64,000 nt of DNA from an uncultured Lachnospiraceae bacterium (GTDB lineage: Bacteria; Bacillota; Clostridia; Lachnospirales; Lachnospiraceae): positions 1 through 64,000 of the forward strand of contig CAJTVT010000009.1 in NCBI GenBank assembly GCA_910580015.1. Reading direction: 5' to 3'. A program made the translations under genes and the position numbers. Below the pieces are notes generated by a model that saw nothing but the letters and a program-made list of their open reading frames with translations, had not been told where the DNA came from and did not search any database. Positions 52,063 to 60,325 of the stretch are shown piece by piece. Every line of letters starts with the position of its first letter. The stretch's first letter is position 1.

Positions 52063-52590
52063 ATGCAGTATATCAGTTATTACCATTCGCCTATGGGCAG
52101 AATGCTTCTTACTGGCGACGTGATTGGACTGACAGGAGTATGGTTTGATGGGGCCAAATATAGTGTGGATTGTCTGGAAGATGAACAGGAGGAGAAGGAA
52201 CTTCCAGTATTCGGACAGACAAAAGAATGGCTGAACATTTATTTTTCTGGGGGAAAACCAGATTTTACACCATATCTTCATATGATAGGTTCTGCTTTTC
52301 AGCTTGCAGTATGGGAAATCTTGCTTCAGATCCCGTATGGAAAGACAACTACATATGGTGAAATTGCGAGTAAAATTGCAAAACAGAGAGGAATGTCCAA
52401 GATGTCGGCCCAGGCAGTGGGCGGCGCCGTTGGCCATAATAAAATTTCCATCATTGTGCCATGTCACAGGGTGATCGGTGCGAATGGGAGTTTAACAGGG
52501 TACGCAGGCGGATTGGACAAGAAAGAGTACCTTCTAACATTGGAGGGAATCATTCGTACAGAAGAAAAAGGCAATATACCAAGGGTGTGA
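52063..52590 (+). CDS. ogt: Methylated-DNA-protein cysteine methyltransferase
   Basis: A 175-residue DNA repair protein that takes alkyl groups from O6-alkylguanine onto its own cysteine. The active site IIVPCHRVIGANGSLTGYAGG lies near 130-150, and the DNA-recognition helix region (TTYGEIASKIAKQRG; QAVGGAVGHNKI) comes before it. AAAGGAGA serves the ATG at 52063. It ends four bases before the YceG-protease gene. Confidence 0.92.
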   Translation: MQYISYYHSPMGRMLLTGDVIGLTGVWFDGAKYSVDCLEDEQEEKELPVFGQTKEWLNIYFSGGKPDFTPYLHMIGSAFQLAVWEILLQIPYGKTTTYGEIASKIAKQRGMSKMSAQAVGGAVGHNKISIIVPCHRVIGANGSLTGYAGGLDKKEYLLTLEGIIRTEEKGNIPRV

Positions 52591-52594
52591 TAGA

Positions 52595-53995
52595 ATGGAA
52601 AAGACGTTGCAATGTCGTTATAACGCGATGGATGTAACATCGGTAGCGGCGTTTGAACAGATTAGAGGGGGCGTTTGCCAGGACAGGAAAGACGTTTATT
52701 TTGTCAGACTGTTGGGGGATCATGGCACCCTCTGGCATGACGTAGAGCGGATGGACGCCCGATTAAGCGCTGAAATGGCAGAGGGCAAGTGTATGTATCA
52801 TCGTATCTGTAAACTGCCAGGATTGGCAGCTTTGGACAAAGCAGAATATTATGCAGGCTGTTATGAGAAATGGAAACAATCCAGTCAGGAGAGTTTGCAG
52901 ACAAAAACAAGCATTCAGAAAGGTGTTCCTCAGGCGCTTCTTGCCAGTGCGTGTCAAAAGGTTGTGCAAATTTTAGTGCAAAGTAAAAAAACATTTACAG
53001 AATCCATGGAAAAAAACTTTGTAGTAAAGGTTTTATTCTGGCTGGATCAGGTTTTAGAGAGATGTTCCCAGAATTGGAGAAAAGAGCTGTCTTTTAAAAT
53101 TGTGTCCCACAATGTGAACCGAAACCAGGAGTATTGTTTTTTTTATTTTCTGACGTTGCTTGGTATGGATGTACTGCTTTTGCAATCTGCACAGGATATC
53201 GGGCCAGAGCTGGAACAGGTGGGAATTTCGCGCGCTTTTTGCCTGGGAGAATGGGCAGAGTTGGAAGTTCCTACCTATGAATATGAGAGATATTCCGCCT
53301 CAGCCAAGGATGTGCAAAAGACGACTGGCAGACAGGAGATGATCAAAATCACCCTTCCCCAGCGTGACAGATCAAAAGGAGATCGCTTCAAACAGCCAAA
53401 GAGCAGCCAAATAGAACGACGAGAGAAGACATTTGAAGAGTTGGCGCTTCTGGCTTCTTCCGTGGTCATGGTGGGGATTCATGATCATCGTGGAGAAGTG
53501 ATTGGAACAGGTTCTGGCATTATGATTGGACGCAAAGGATATATTTTGACCAACAATCATGTGGCGAGCGGAGGTTGTTTTTATACCATACGTATCGAGG
53601 AGGATGAAAATGTCTATGAGACGGAGGAGGTTATCAAGTATAATCAGGTGCTAGATTTGGCAGTGCTGCGGATTCATCGAGATTTGACGCCTCTTCCAGT
53701 GTATTCGGGAAAACAGAGATTGGTGCGGGGACAGCGTGTGGTGGCCATTGGAAGCCCGCTGGGACTGTTCAACTCCGTATCAGACGGGATTATTTCAGGA
53801 TTCCGAGTGATTGACGATGTGGATATGATTCAATTTACAGCTCCCATCTCTCGTGGAAGTTCTGGTGGAGCGCTATTGAATATGTATGGCGAAGTGATTG
53901 GTATCAGCACAGCAGGGATGGATCGAGGACAGAATATCAATCTTGCGGTTGGTTATGAGGGCATCAAGCTGTTTGTACAGGGATTTACAGGTTGA
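52595..53995 (+). CDS. Fusion of a YceG-like module and a trypsin-like protease
   Basis: A 466-residue protein without signal peptide or membrane span. Residues about 140-235 (KVLFWLDQVLER; FYFLTLLGMDVLLLQ) align by eye with the first repeated module of YceG two genes on (KFMCWLYYKFER; ISILSNAGCDVILLQ). Residues 290-466 form an S1C (HtrA-like) protease with the triad H322 (TNNHVA), D354 (LDLAVL) and S423 (RGSSGGA); there is no PDZ domain. It therefore looks like a cytoplasmic protease targeted by a YceG-type domain. It sits at the head of the Ter cluster. The fusion is an observation; the function is inference. Confidence 0.8.
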   Translation: MEKTLQCRYNAMDVTSVAAFEQIRGGVCQDRKDVYFVRLLGDHGTLWHDVERMDARLSAEMAEGKCMYHRICKLPGLAALDKAEYYAGCYEKWKQSSQESLQTKTSIQKGVPQALLASACQKVVQILVQSKKTFTESMEKNFVVKVLFWLDQVLERCSQNWRKELSFKIVSHNVNRNQEYCFFYFLTLLGMDVLLLQSAQDIGPELEQVGISRAFCLGEWAELEVPTYEYERYSASAKDVQKTTGRQEMIKITLPQRDRSKGDRFKQPKSSQIERREKTFEELALLASSVVMVGIHDHRGEVIGTGSGIMIGRKGYILTNNHVASGGCFYTIRIEEDENVYETEEVIKYNQVLDLAVLRIHRDLTPLPVYSGKQRLVRGQRVVAIGSPLGLFNSVSDGIISGFRVIDDVDMIQFTAPISRGSSGGALLNMYGEVIGISTAGMDRGQNINLAVGYEGIKLFVQGFTG

Positions 53996-54156
53996 GAATC
54001 AGAAATAACTGGCGCATTATGGCAGGGATATTGGGATGGTTTTGTGTGCTATGTCGGCAAGAAAATGTCATTTGAAAACCGGAAAAATTCCATTTCCCAT
54101 ATACAAATTGCTTCAAATGGGTTATAATGTCAGAAAAGTGAATGTGGAGGTATGTC

Positions 54157-54747
54157 ATGAGAGAGCAGAAATTGAAAATTTCTTTTAATTCTCCGGTGAT
54201 TCTGGGATTTGCGGTCATCTGTTTTGGGGCGTTGATTCTGGGTATGATAACGGGAGGCAGAACGAACAATATGTTTTTCAGCGTTTATCGCTCATCTCTG
54301 CTGGATCCTTTGACATATGTCCGGTTTGTGGGGCATGTATTCGGCCATGCAGGTTGGGAGCATTTCTTGGGGAATATCATGTTGATCCTTGTGGTTGGCC
54401 CATTGTTAGAAGAAAAATATGGTTCCGCGGATTTGCTATTTGTAATCCTTGCAACAGCGCTGGTGACAGGAATCGCCAACTTTGCCTTATTTCCAAGAAT
54501 ACAGCTTTTAGGAGCCAGCGGTGTGGTGTTTGCGTTGATTCTGCTGTCCTCCTTTACCAGTATGAAAGAGGGAGAGATCCCGTTGACCTTTATCCTGGTG
54601 GCGGCGCTCTATATCGGCCAGCAGGTGTATCAAGGGATTTTTGTCAATGATAATGTGTCTAATCTCACACATATTCTGGGGGGCCTGGTAGGGGCAGGTC
54701 TTGGATATGTGATGAATAAAGATAAAATTCACAATCGGATTTATTAG
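54157..54747 (+). CDS. Rhomboid-family intramembrane protease
   Basis: A 196-residue membrane protein with about six hydrophobic segments. The rhomboid elements are present: GHAGWEHFLGNIMLI near 64-78, the catalytic serine S121 in LLGASGVVF, and the catalytic H172 in NLTHILGGLVGAGLGY. It cuts membrane proteins within the bilayer. TGGAGG precedes the ATG. It stands between the YceG-like protease and YceG, so the Ter cluster holds two proteases of different classes. Confidence 0.88.
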   Translation: MREQKLKISFNSPVILGFAVICFGALILGMITGGRTNNMFFSVYRSSLLDPLTYVRFVGHVFGHAGWEHFLGNIMLILVVGPLLEEKYGSADLLFVILATALVTGIANFALFPRIQLLGASGVVFALILLSSFTSMKEGEIPLTFILVAALYIGQQVYQGIFVNDNVSNLTHILGGLVGAGLGYVMNKDKIHNRIY

Positions 54748-54878
54748 TGATCGTATGAAAAAAGATACGCTAGCGTGTTAATTGGTATGGACAGAAAATC
54801 ACTTCGCGCAAATGATTTGAGCGCTATGTGAGTTTGCATGATGGTTGCAGTAAGAAAACGAGTTTTAAAGGAAAGTCA

Positions 54879-57158
54879 ATGTTTGAGCATAAGAAAATAC
54901 AGGGACTGGAAGATTTTTTTGTTGAATTGAATAACCGCAGGGAGCAAGGTGTCTATTTTTACCGGATTAATGGGTACAATGAGAAGGTGCAGGATTTTGT
55001 GCTGAAATATTATCAGGCAGCAAGACAGTCCGGGGTGGTAATTGAAGGAAAAATACCGAATCCAGATGAGAAAAATCTTGCCTATTACGGTGAAATTATG
55101 GGTATGGAATTTAAGATGAGCCTGGAATTTTTCACCGCAAGTTTGGGAAAGTGGCTTCCAAGAATGAACCAGTATCAAAGGGAAACGGTGGCCGCTTCCA
55201 TCTATAATTCCTTGGATTCCATGCGGAACGCTGGAAAAAATGAAAATATGCTGAAAAATGCATATATTAAATTTATGTGCTGGCTGTACTATAAATTTGA
55301 GCGAATTGTCAGCCAATTAGGGCAGAATAAAGTGCCCAAAATTCTGTATGAAGGTGAGATCAGTAATTACGAACTGACACTGATTTCTATTTTGTCTAAC
55401 GCGGGATGTGATGTGATTCTGCTTCAATATCAGGGGGACCAGGGTTATCGGAAGTTGGATTCGGATGCAAAGCTTTCGGAGGAGCTTGTCATCCCTGGAT
55501 TGTCTGCTTTCCCAGAATTTTTCAATTTGAAATGGATGATACAGGAAATACAAAGACAGCAGAATACAGAGAGACTTTACGGCATTCTGCCAGAGAGCAG
55601 AAATTGTACCAACGCCTGGCTGGAAGGAAAAGGACTTGTGGACATTCAGACCGATATCCGAAGCCGAGGAGAGGATCCAAAGCTGTTTTATAATAGTTTG
55701 ATCCGTATCAGTGGGGTGGAAGATAAGCTGACATATCAGAATGAACTGTATCAGTTTCAGTTGGAATTGAAAAATAGCGGTCGCAGGCTGGTTATTTTGG
55801 ATGAGGCAATTCCAAAGCCTTCCATGGAGGAGATCGGGGCTATTCGGCGGAAAAATTATGCAAATTATGAACAGATGCTTTTGGATCTTGCTGGGAATAT
55901 CCAATATACAGCCAATCTAGAATTACAGCGACTGATGCATAAAGCATTTTTGGATATTTTTCTGGAGGAAGTAAAGAAGACAGATGTAAATTTAAATCGG
56001 CTTACCAATAAAGCAGTGTATCTGTTGTGTTGGCTAAAACGATATCAGGGGGATTTGTTCTCTAATTGGAAGTTGCCTCAAATAAGTTGTTTTATTTATC
56101 TTGGGGGCTGTAAGGACGAGAATGAAGCCATGTTTTTGCGATTTCTGGCGAGACTTCCGATTGATGTGTTAATTCTTGTTCCCAATCAGAATGTAACTTG
56201 TGTACTGGAGGATCCTGTACTGTATGAGATTCATTACACAGAATCTTTAAATGTCGCAAAATTCCCAAGGGAAACGGGCGAATTACAGATAGGAACGGCA
56301 GCGTACCACGCGGAGCGGGAATTGGACAATTTAATGTACCAGGATTCTGGCATCTATCGGAATCAGCAGTATGGAAAGGCAATATCGGTTACCTTGCGCA
56401 CCATGTATGAAGAGATTGCTATCTTGTGGGAGCAAGAATTGAAGTACCGACCAAATTTCAGCACACAGGATGATACGGTCAATATGCCAGTGATTTTTGC
56501 CAAGGTATCTGGCGTAAAAAATGGAAATGTTACTGGATATTGGTCCGCCATTAAGAAACTGATGGTAGGCGATGTACTGTTAATCAAGGAAGTACCTTAT
56601 ATAAATTCCACAGAGTACAATCCGATCAAAGCTCATGCCACGGAATTTTATAAAAATGGCAAAGTCCAAAAAGCCAAGATTCGGGCACATCCTGCGTATC
56701 CGTATGGAGTGCTTCGAGATGAGATTCAGGAACATATTTTGGAAAAACTTCAAATTCTCATTGAGCGAAATATCATTCGGGGAACATTTGAAAACGGTAC
56801 GGAGTATACGATCGTTGCCACGATACTGAATCTCAACAAAGAGATTGTGCGCCTTTTACAGAAATTTGATTTTACTAGGAAGAATCCGAAGGTTATCTAT
56901 ATCAATCCCACGGAAAAGCCGATCTCTTTGGAAGATTCGATTGTAACAGCATTTTTAAATCTTGTAGGTTTTGATGTGGTTTTCTTTGTGCCTACCGGAT
57001 ATCAGAGCATAGAGCAGCATTTTAGGAATAGATTAATGGAGGAGCACCAGATTGGAGAATATCTGTATGATTTACGGGTTCCTAATTTTGCCTCCATTTC
57101 ATCTAATAGCAACACACGTCAGTCCTGGCGGGAAAGAATATTTAAGAGAGGTACATGA
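54879..57158 (+). CDS. YceG-family protein of the Ter cluster
   Basis: A 759-residue YceG-type protein, as in the Bacillus subtilis yceCDEFGHI stress operon; its molecular function is unknown. It contains three copies of a loose module: around 150 (PKILYEGEISNYELTLIS; DVILLQYQG), 400 (SCFIYLGGCKDENEAMFL; DVLILVPNQ) and 668 (PKVIYINPTEKPISLED; DVVFFVPTGYQ), each with a hydrophobic strand, a helix and a DV-hydrophobic strand. No membrane span is visible. AAAGGAAA serves the ATG at 54879. It overlaps telA by 4 bases (ATGA). Confidence 0.85.
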   Translation: MFEHKKIQGLEDFFVELNNRREQGVYFYRINGYNEKVQDFVLKYYQAARQSGVVIEGKIPNPDEKNLAYYGEIMGMEFKMSLEFFTASLGKWLPRMNQYQRETVAASIYNSLDSMRNAGKNENMLKNAYIKFMCWLYYKFERIVSQLGQNKVPKILYEGEISNYELTLISILSNAGCDVILLQYQGDQGYRKLDSDAKLSEELVIPGLSAFPEFFNLKWMIQEIQRQQNTERLYGILPESRNCTNAWLEGKGLVDIQTDIRSRGEDPKLFYNSLIRISGVEDKLTYQNELYQFQLELKNSGRRLVILDEAIPKPSMEEIGAIRRKNYANYEQMLLDLAGNIQYTANLELQRLMHKAFLDIFLEEVKKTDVNLNRLTNKAVYLLCWLKRYQGDLFSNWKLPQISCFIYLGGCKDENEAMFLRFLARLPIDVLILVPNQNVTCVLEDPVLYEIHYTESLNVAKFPRETGELQIGTAAYHAERELDNLMYQDSGIYRNQQYGKAISVTLRTMYEEIAILWEQELKYRPNFSTQDDTVNMPVIFAKVSGVKNGNVTGYWSAIKKLMVGDVLLIKEVPYINSTEYNPIKAHATEFYKNGKVQKAKIRAHPAYPYGVLRDEIQEHILEKLQILIERNIIRGTFENGTEYTIVATILNLNKEIVRLLQKFDFTRKNPKVIYINPTEKPISLEDSIVTAFLNLVGFDVVFFVPTGYQSIEQHFRNRLMEEHQIGEYLYDLRVPNFASISSNSNTRQSWRERIFKRGT

Positions 57159-58303
57159 GTATGGGATTGGATTTTAGTAAAACTACGACGCAGCAGCAAG
57201 TGACAGTTCCTGATACCAAAAATGAAATTGAGGTGGTACAGCAGTACGACATTGTTGCAGATCGGCAGCAGATGAATGAGAGACTTGTAAACTCTGCGGA
57301 GGTAGATGCACTGGTAAGCACCATTGCAGTCAATGATTTGGAAACCATTGTTTCTTTTGGGGCGCAGGCGGCAGAAGAGATCTCTAAGGCTTCGGATGTG
57401 GTCTTAAACAGCATGAATATGTCTCAGTTGGATGATTCCAGTGAAATGTTAAATACCCTGGCGAAAATTATGGATAAGTTTGACATTGAGGAGATCAAGG
57501 ATAATCCAGGATTATTTGGAAAGATTTTTGGGAATTTGAGGAAACAGTTGGATAAGATTCTTGCCAAATATCACACAATGGGAGATGAAGTTGACAAGAT
57601 CTATGTACAGTTAAAACAGTATGAAGCAGAGATCAAACAGTCCAACCGGAAGTTAGATCAGATGTTTGACGCCAATGTCAATTATTATCATGAGCTGGTG
57701 AAGTATATTCTTGCCGGGGAACAGGGATGTAAGGAGATCGAGGCATATATTGCACAGCGACAGAATGATATGGAGACCACTGGAGACAATTCTATTCAGT
57801 TTGAGCTTCAGAGTTTGCAGCAGGCTTTAATGATGTTAGAGCAGCGTACACAGGACCTTCGAACCGCAGAGAATGTGGCGATGCAGTCGATCCCCATGAT
57901 TAAAACTATGGAATTTAGCAATATGAATTTAGTGCGGAAAATCAATTCTGCATTTATCGTAACATTGCCAGTCTTTAAGCAGGCTCTGGCACAGGCGATT
58001 ATGCTCAAACGCCAGCGGATCCAGGCAGAGGCAATGTCTGCCTTGGATGAGAAAACCAATGAGATGTTGATTAAAAATGCTAGAAACACAGCGGAGCAGT
58101 CTAAGATGACGGCAAGGCTTGCGTCTGGAAGTTCCATTAAGATTGAAACACTGGAGTCAACCTGGAGAACAATTGTCAATGGTATTGAAGAGACCAAACA
58201 GATTCAGGAAAATGCTCGGAAGCAGCGGGTAGAGGATCAGTCGAGACTTGAAAATATTAAGACAGAATTTAACCGTATGTATCATATGCCAGATAGGAAG
58301 TAA
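57155..58303 (+). CDS. TelA-like toxic anion resistance protein
   Basis: A 382-residue, almost wholly helical protein of the TelA/KlaA/YceH family (typical pieces: FGAQAAEEISKASDVVLNSM, RKLDQMFDANVNYYHELVKYI, IQAEAMSALDEKTNEML). The family gives resistance to tellurite and other stresses by an unknown mechanism. It is coupled to YceG by an ATGA overlap and followed by three TerD genes, the standard Ter order in Firmicutes. Confidence 0.92.
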   Translation: MSMGLDFSKTTTQQQVTVPDTKNEIEVVQQYDIVADRQQMNERLVNSAEVDALVSTIAVNDLETIVSFGAQAAEEISKASDVVLNSMNMSQLDDSSEMLNTLAKIMDKFDIEEIKDNPGLFGKIFGNLRKQLDKILAKYHTMGDEVDKIYVQLKQYEAEIKQSNRKLDQMFDANVNYYHELVKYILAGEQGCKEIEAYIAQRQNDMETTGDNSIQFELQSLQQALMMLEQRTQDLRTAENVAMQSIPMIKTMEFSNMNLVRKINSAFIVTLPVFKQALAQAIMLKRQRIQAEAMSALDEKTNEMLIKNARNTAEQSKMTARLASGSSIKIETLESTWRTIVNGIEETKQIQENARKQRVEDQSRLENIKTEFNRMYHMPDRK

Positions 58304-58361
58304 ATGTTTGGATTGTACAACAACGATTTTTAAAATCGTCTTATGATAAGGAGGAACAAAT

Positions 58362-58943
58362 ATGCCAATTAATTTATCAAAAGGACAGAAAGTAGATTTA
58401 ACAAAGGGAAATCCTGGATTGAAAAGCATTATGGTAGGACTGGGATGGGATGTGAATGCCTTTGATTCTGGTGCAGATTTTGACTTGGATGCGGCAGCAT
58501 TTATGGTAGGGGACAACGGCAGATGCCCCACAGAGAAAGAATTTGTCTTCTATGGGAACCTGGAACATGCTAGCGGAGCAGTAAAACATATGGGAGATAA
58601 CTTGACAGGAGAAGGCGAGGGAGATGACGAGCAGATTTTGATAGATCTTACCAAAATTCCAGCGAATGTCTCTAAGGTTGCATTTACCTGTACGATCTAT
58701 GAGGCAGATGCCAGACAGCAGAATTTCGGGCAGGTGAGCAATGCATTTATCCGAATTGTGGATGAGAGCAACAACACAGAATTGATTCGATATGATTTGG
58801 GGGAAGATTTCTCCATTGAGACAGCAGTGGTGGTGGGCGAGTTGTATCGTCATAATGGCGAGTGGAAATTTAATGCCATTGGAAGTGGTTTCCAGGGTGG
58901 CCTTGCAGCTTTGTGTGGACACTATGGGATAGAAGTAGCATAG
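58362..58943 (+). CDS. TerD-family Ca2+-binding protein 1
   Basis: A 193-residue TerD-domain protein. The family start NLSKGQKVDLTKGNPGLK and the calcium-binding motifs (GLGWDVNAFDSGADFDLDAAAF; GDNLTGEGEGDDEQ) are intact. TerD proteins bind two Ca2+ and take part in metal and phage-type stress responses. AAGGAGG precedes the ATG. It is about two-thirds identical by eye to the next gene. Confidence 0.95.
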   Translation: MPINLSKGQKVDLTKGNPGLKSIMVGLGWDVNAFDSGADFDLDAAAFMVGDNGRCPTEKEFVFYGNLEHASGAVKHMGDNLTGEGEGDDEQILIDLTKIPANVSKVAFTCTIYEADARQQNFGQVSNAFIRIVDESNNTELIRYDLGEDFSIETAVVVGELYRHNGEWKFNAIGSGFQGGLAALCGHYGIEVA

Positions 58944-59011
58944 GAACAGAATTGCGCAGGGCCGGATTCGTCCGGCTTTGCGATGATTTGACAGGAAGGA
59001 GCTATCATAAA

Positions 59012-59593
59012 ATGCCAGTAAATTTACAAAAAGGGCAAAAAGTAAGCCTTACAAAAGGAAATCCAGGGTTATCCAAGGTGGTCATTGGCCTTGGCTGGGA
59101 TGTCAATCAGTATGATACAGGAGGGGCCTTTGATTTGGATGCAGCGGCATTTCTCTTAGGAGACAATGGAAAGGCTTCCATGTCAGAGGACTTTGTATTT
59201 TATGGAAATCTGTCTCATCCTACAGGGTGTGTACAGCATATGGGAGATAACCTGACAGGAGCAGGGGACGGAGATGATGAGCAGGTTAAGGTGGATCTGA
59301 CCAAAGTCCCAGCAGATATTACAAAGATTGCTTTTACCGTAACCATTTATGAGGCGGAGCAGCGAAGACAGAATTTCGGTCAGGTAAACAATGCCTTTAT
59401 CCGTGTCTACAATGAAGAGACAGGTGAAGAGCTGGTTCGCTATGACTTAGCAGAAGATTTTTCAATTGAAACAGCGGTTGTTTTTGGAGAATTGTATAAA
59501 AATAACAACGAATGGAAATTTAATGCCATTGGATGCGGTTATCAAGGTGGTCTTGCGGCTCTTTGTGCAAATTATGGCGTGGATGTGGGATAA
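59012..59593 (+). CDS. TerD-family Ca2+-binding protein 2
   Basis: A 193-residue paralogue of the preceding gene, with NLQKGQKVSLTKGNPGLS and GLGWDVNQYDTGGAFDLDAAAF. The frame is open from 58913, but the TerD start with AAGGAG upstream is the ATG at 59012. The calcium ligands are conserved. Confidence 0.95.
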   Translation: MPVNLQKGQKVSLTKGNPGLSKVVIGLGWDVNQYDTGGAFDLDAAAFLLGDNGKASMSEDFVFYGNLSHPTGCVQHMGDNLTGAGDGDDEQVKVDLTKVPADITKIAFTVTIYEAEQRRQNFGQVNNAFIRVYNEETGEELVRYDLAEDFSIETAVVFGELYKNNNEWKFNAIGCGYQGGLAALCANYGVDVG

Positions 59594-59620
59594 TCGGTAT
59601 GCCGATAGAAGGAGGAAACT

Positions 59621-60211
59621 ATGTCAATTAGTTTACAAAAAGGACAGAAAGTCAATCTGTCCAAAGATAATGCAGGACTTTCCAAAGTGGTCATCGGTCT
59701 TGGCTGGGATGAGGTACAGCAGGCCAAAGGCGGTTTGTTTGCAAAAAAGCCAAAGCCTATCGATTGTGATGCCTCGGCCTTGCTTTTGATTAATGGGAAG
59801 CTTACCAACAAGGGTGATATTGTTTATTTTGGAAATCTCCGTCACAAATCTGGAGCGATCCAGCATATGGGGGATAACCTGACAGGGGCCGGAGAGGGAG
59901 ATGATGAGCAGATTATCGTGGATCTTTCCAATGTTCCAGCAGAATACGACAGGATTGTGCTGGTGGTGAATATTTACCAGGCAGTGCAGAGAAATCAGCA
60001 TTTTGGCATGGTGCAGAATGCATTTATCCGTCTTGTGGACGCCAGAACGAACAATGAGATGTGCAAGTATAACCTGACAGAGAATTATTCTGGTTTGACT
60101 GCCTTGATTTTTGGTGAGGTATATCGTCACAATGGTGAGTGGAAATTTAATGCCATTGGACAGGGAACCAACGATCCAGATCTTGGAGGGCTTGCCAACA
60201 GATATCTTTAG
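59621..60211 (+). CDS. TerD-family protein 3 (divergent)
   Basis: A 196-residue TerD protein that differs in the first metal loop: GLGWDEVQQAKGGLFAKKPK followed by IDCDASALLL instead of FDLDAAAF, an insertion seen in a separate TerD subgroup. The second motif GDNLTGAGEGDDEQ is intact. GGAGG precedes the ATG. Its altered site may bind metal or a partner differently. Confidence 0.93.
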   Translation: MSISLQKGQKVNLSKDNAGLSKVVIGLGWDEVQQAKGGLFAKKPKPIDCDASALLLINGKLTNKGDIVYFGNLRHKSGAIQHMGDNLTGAGEGDDEQIIVDLSNVPAEYDRIVLVVNIYQAVQRNQHFGMVQNAFIRLVDARTNNEMCKYNLTENYSGLTALIFGEVYRHNGEWKFNAIGQGTNDPDLGGLANRYL

Positions 60212-60254
60212 AATGAATGTACCTTGGAATCTCTCTTATACTTGCTTCTGCGGC

Positions 60255-60299
60255 TGATTTTTTGCAAAATTAGGCAAGGAGAGAATCCAAAAATACATG
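60255..60299 (+). repeat. Dispersed upstream repeat, copy E
   Basis: CTGATTTTTTGCAAAATTAGGC, split here as CTGATTTTTT and GCAAAATTAGGC, then AAGGAGAGAATCC and AAAATACATG. It matches the family loosely and ends about 27 bases before the P-type ATPase start. Confidence 0.5.
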
Positions 60300-60325
60300 A
60301 TTAAAAATTAGGAGGAACTTTTTGA

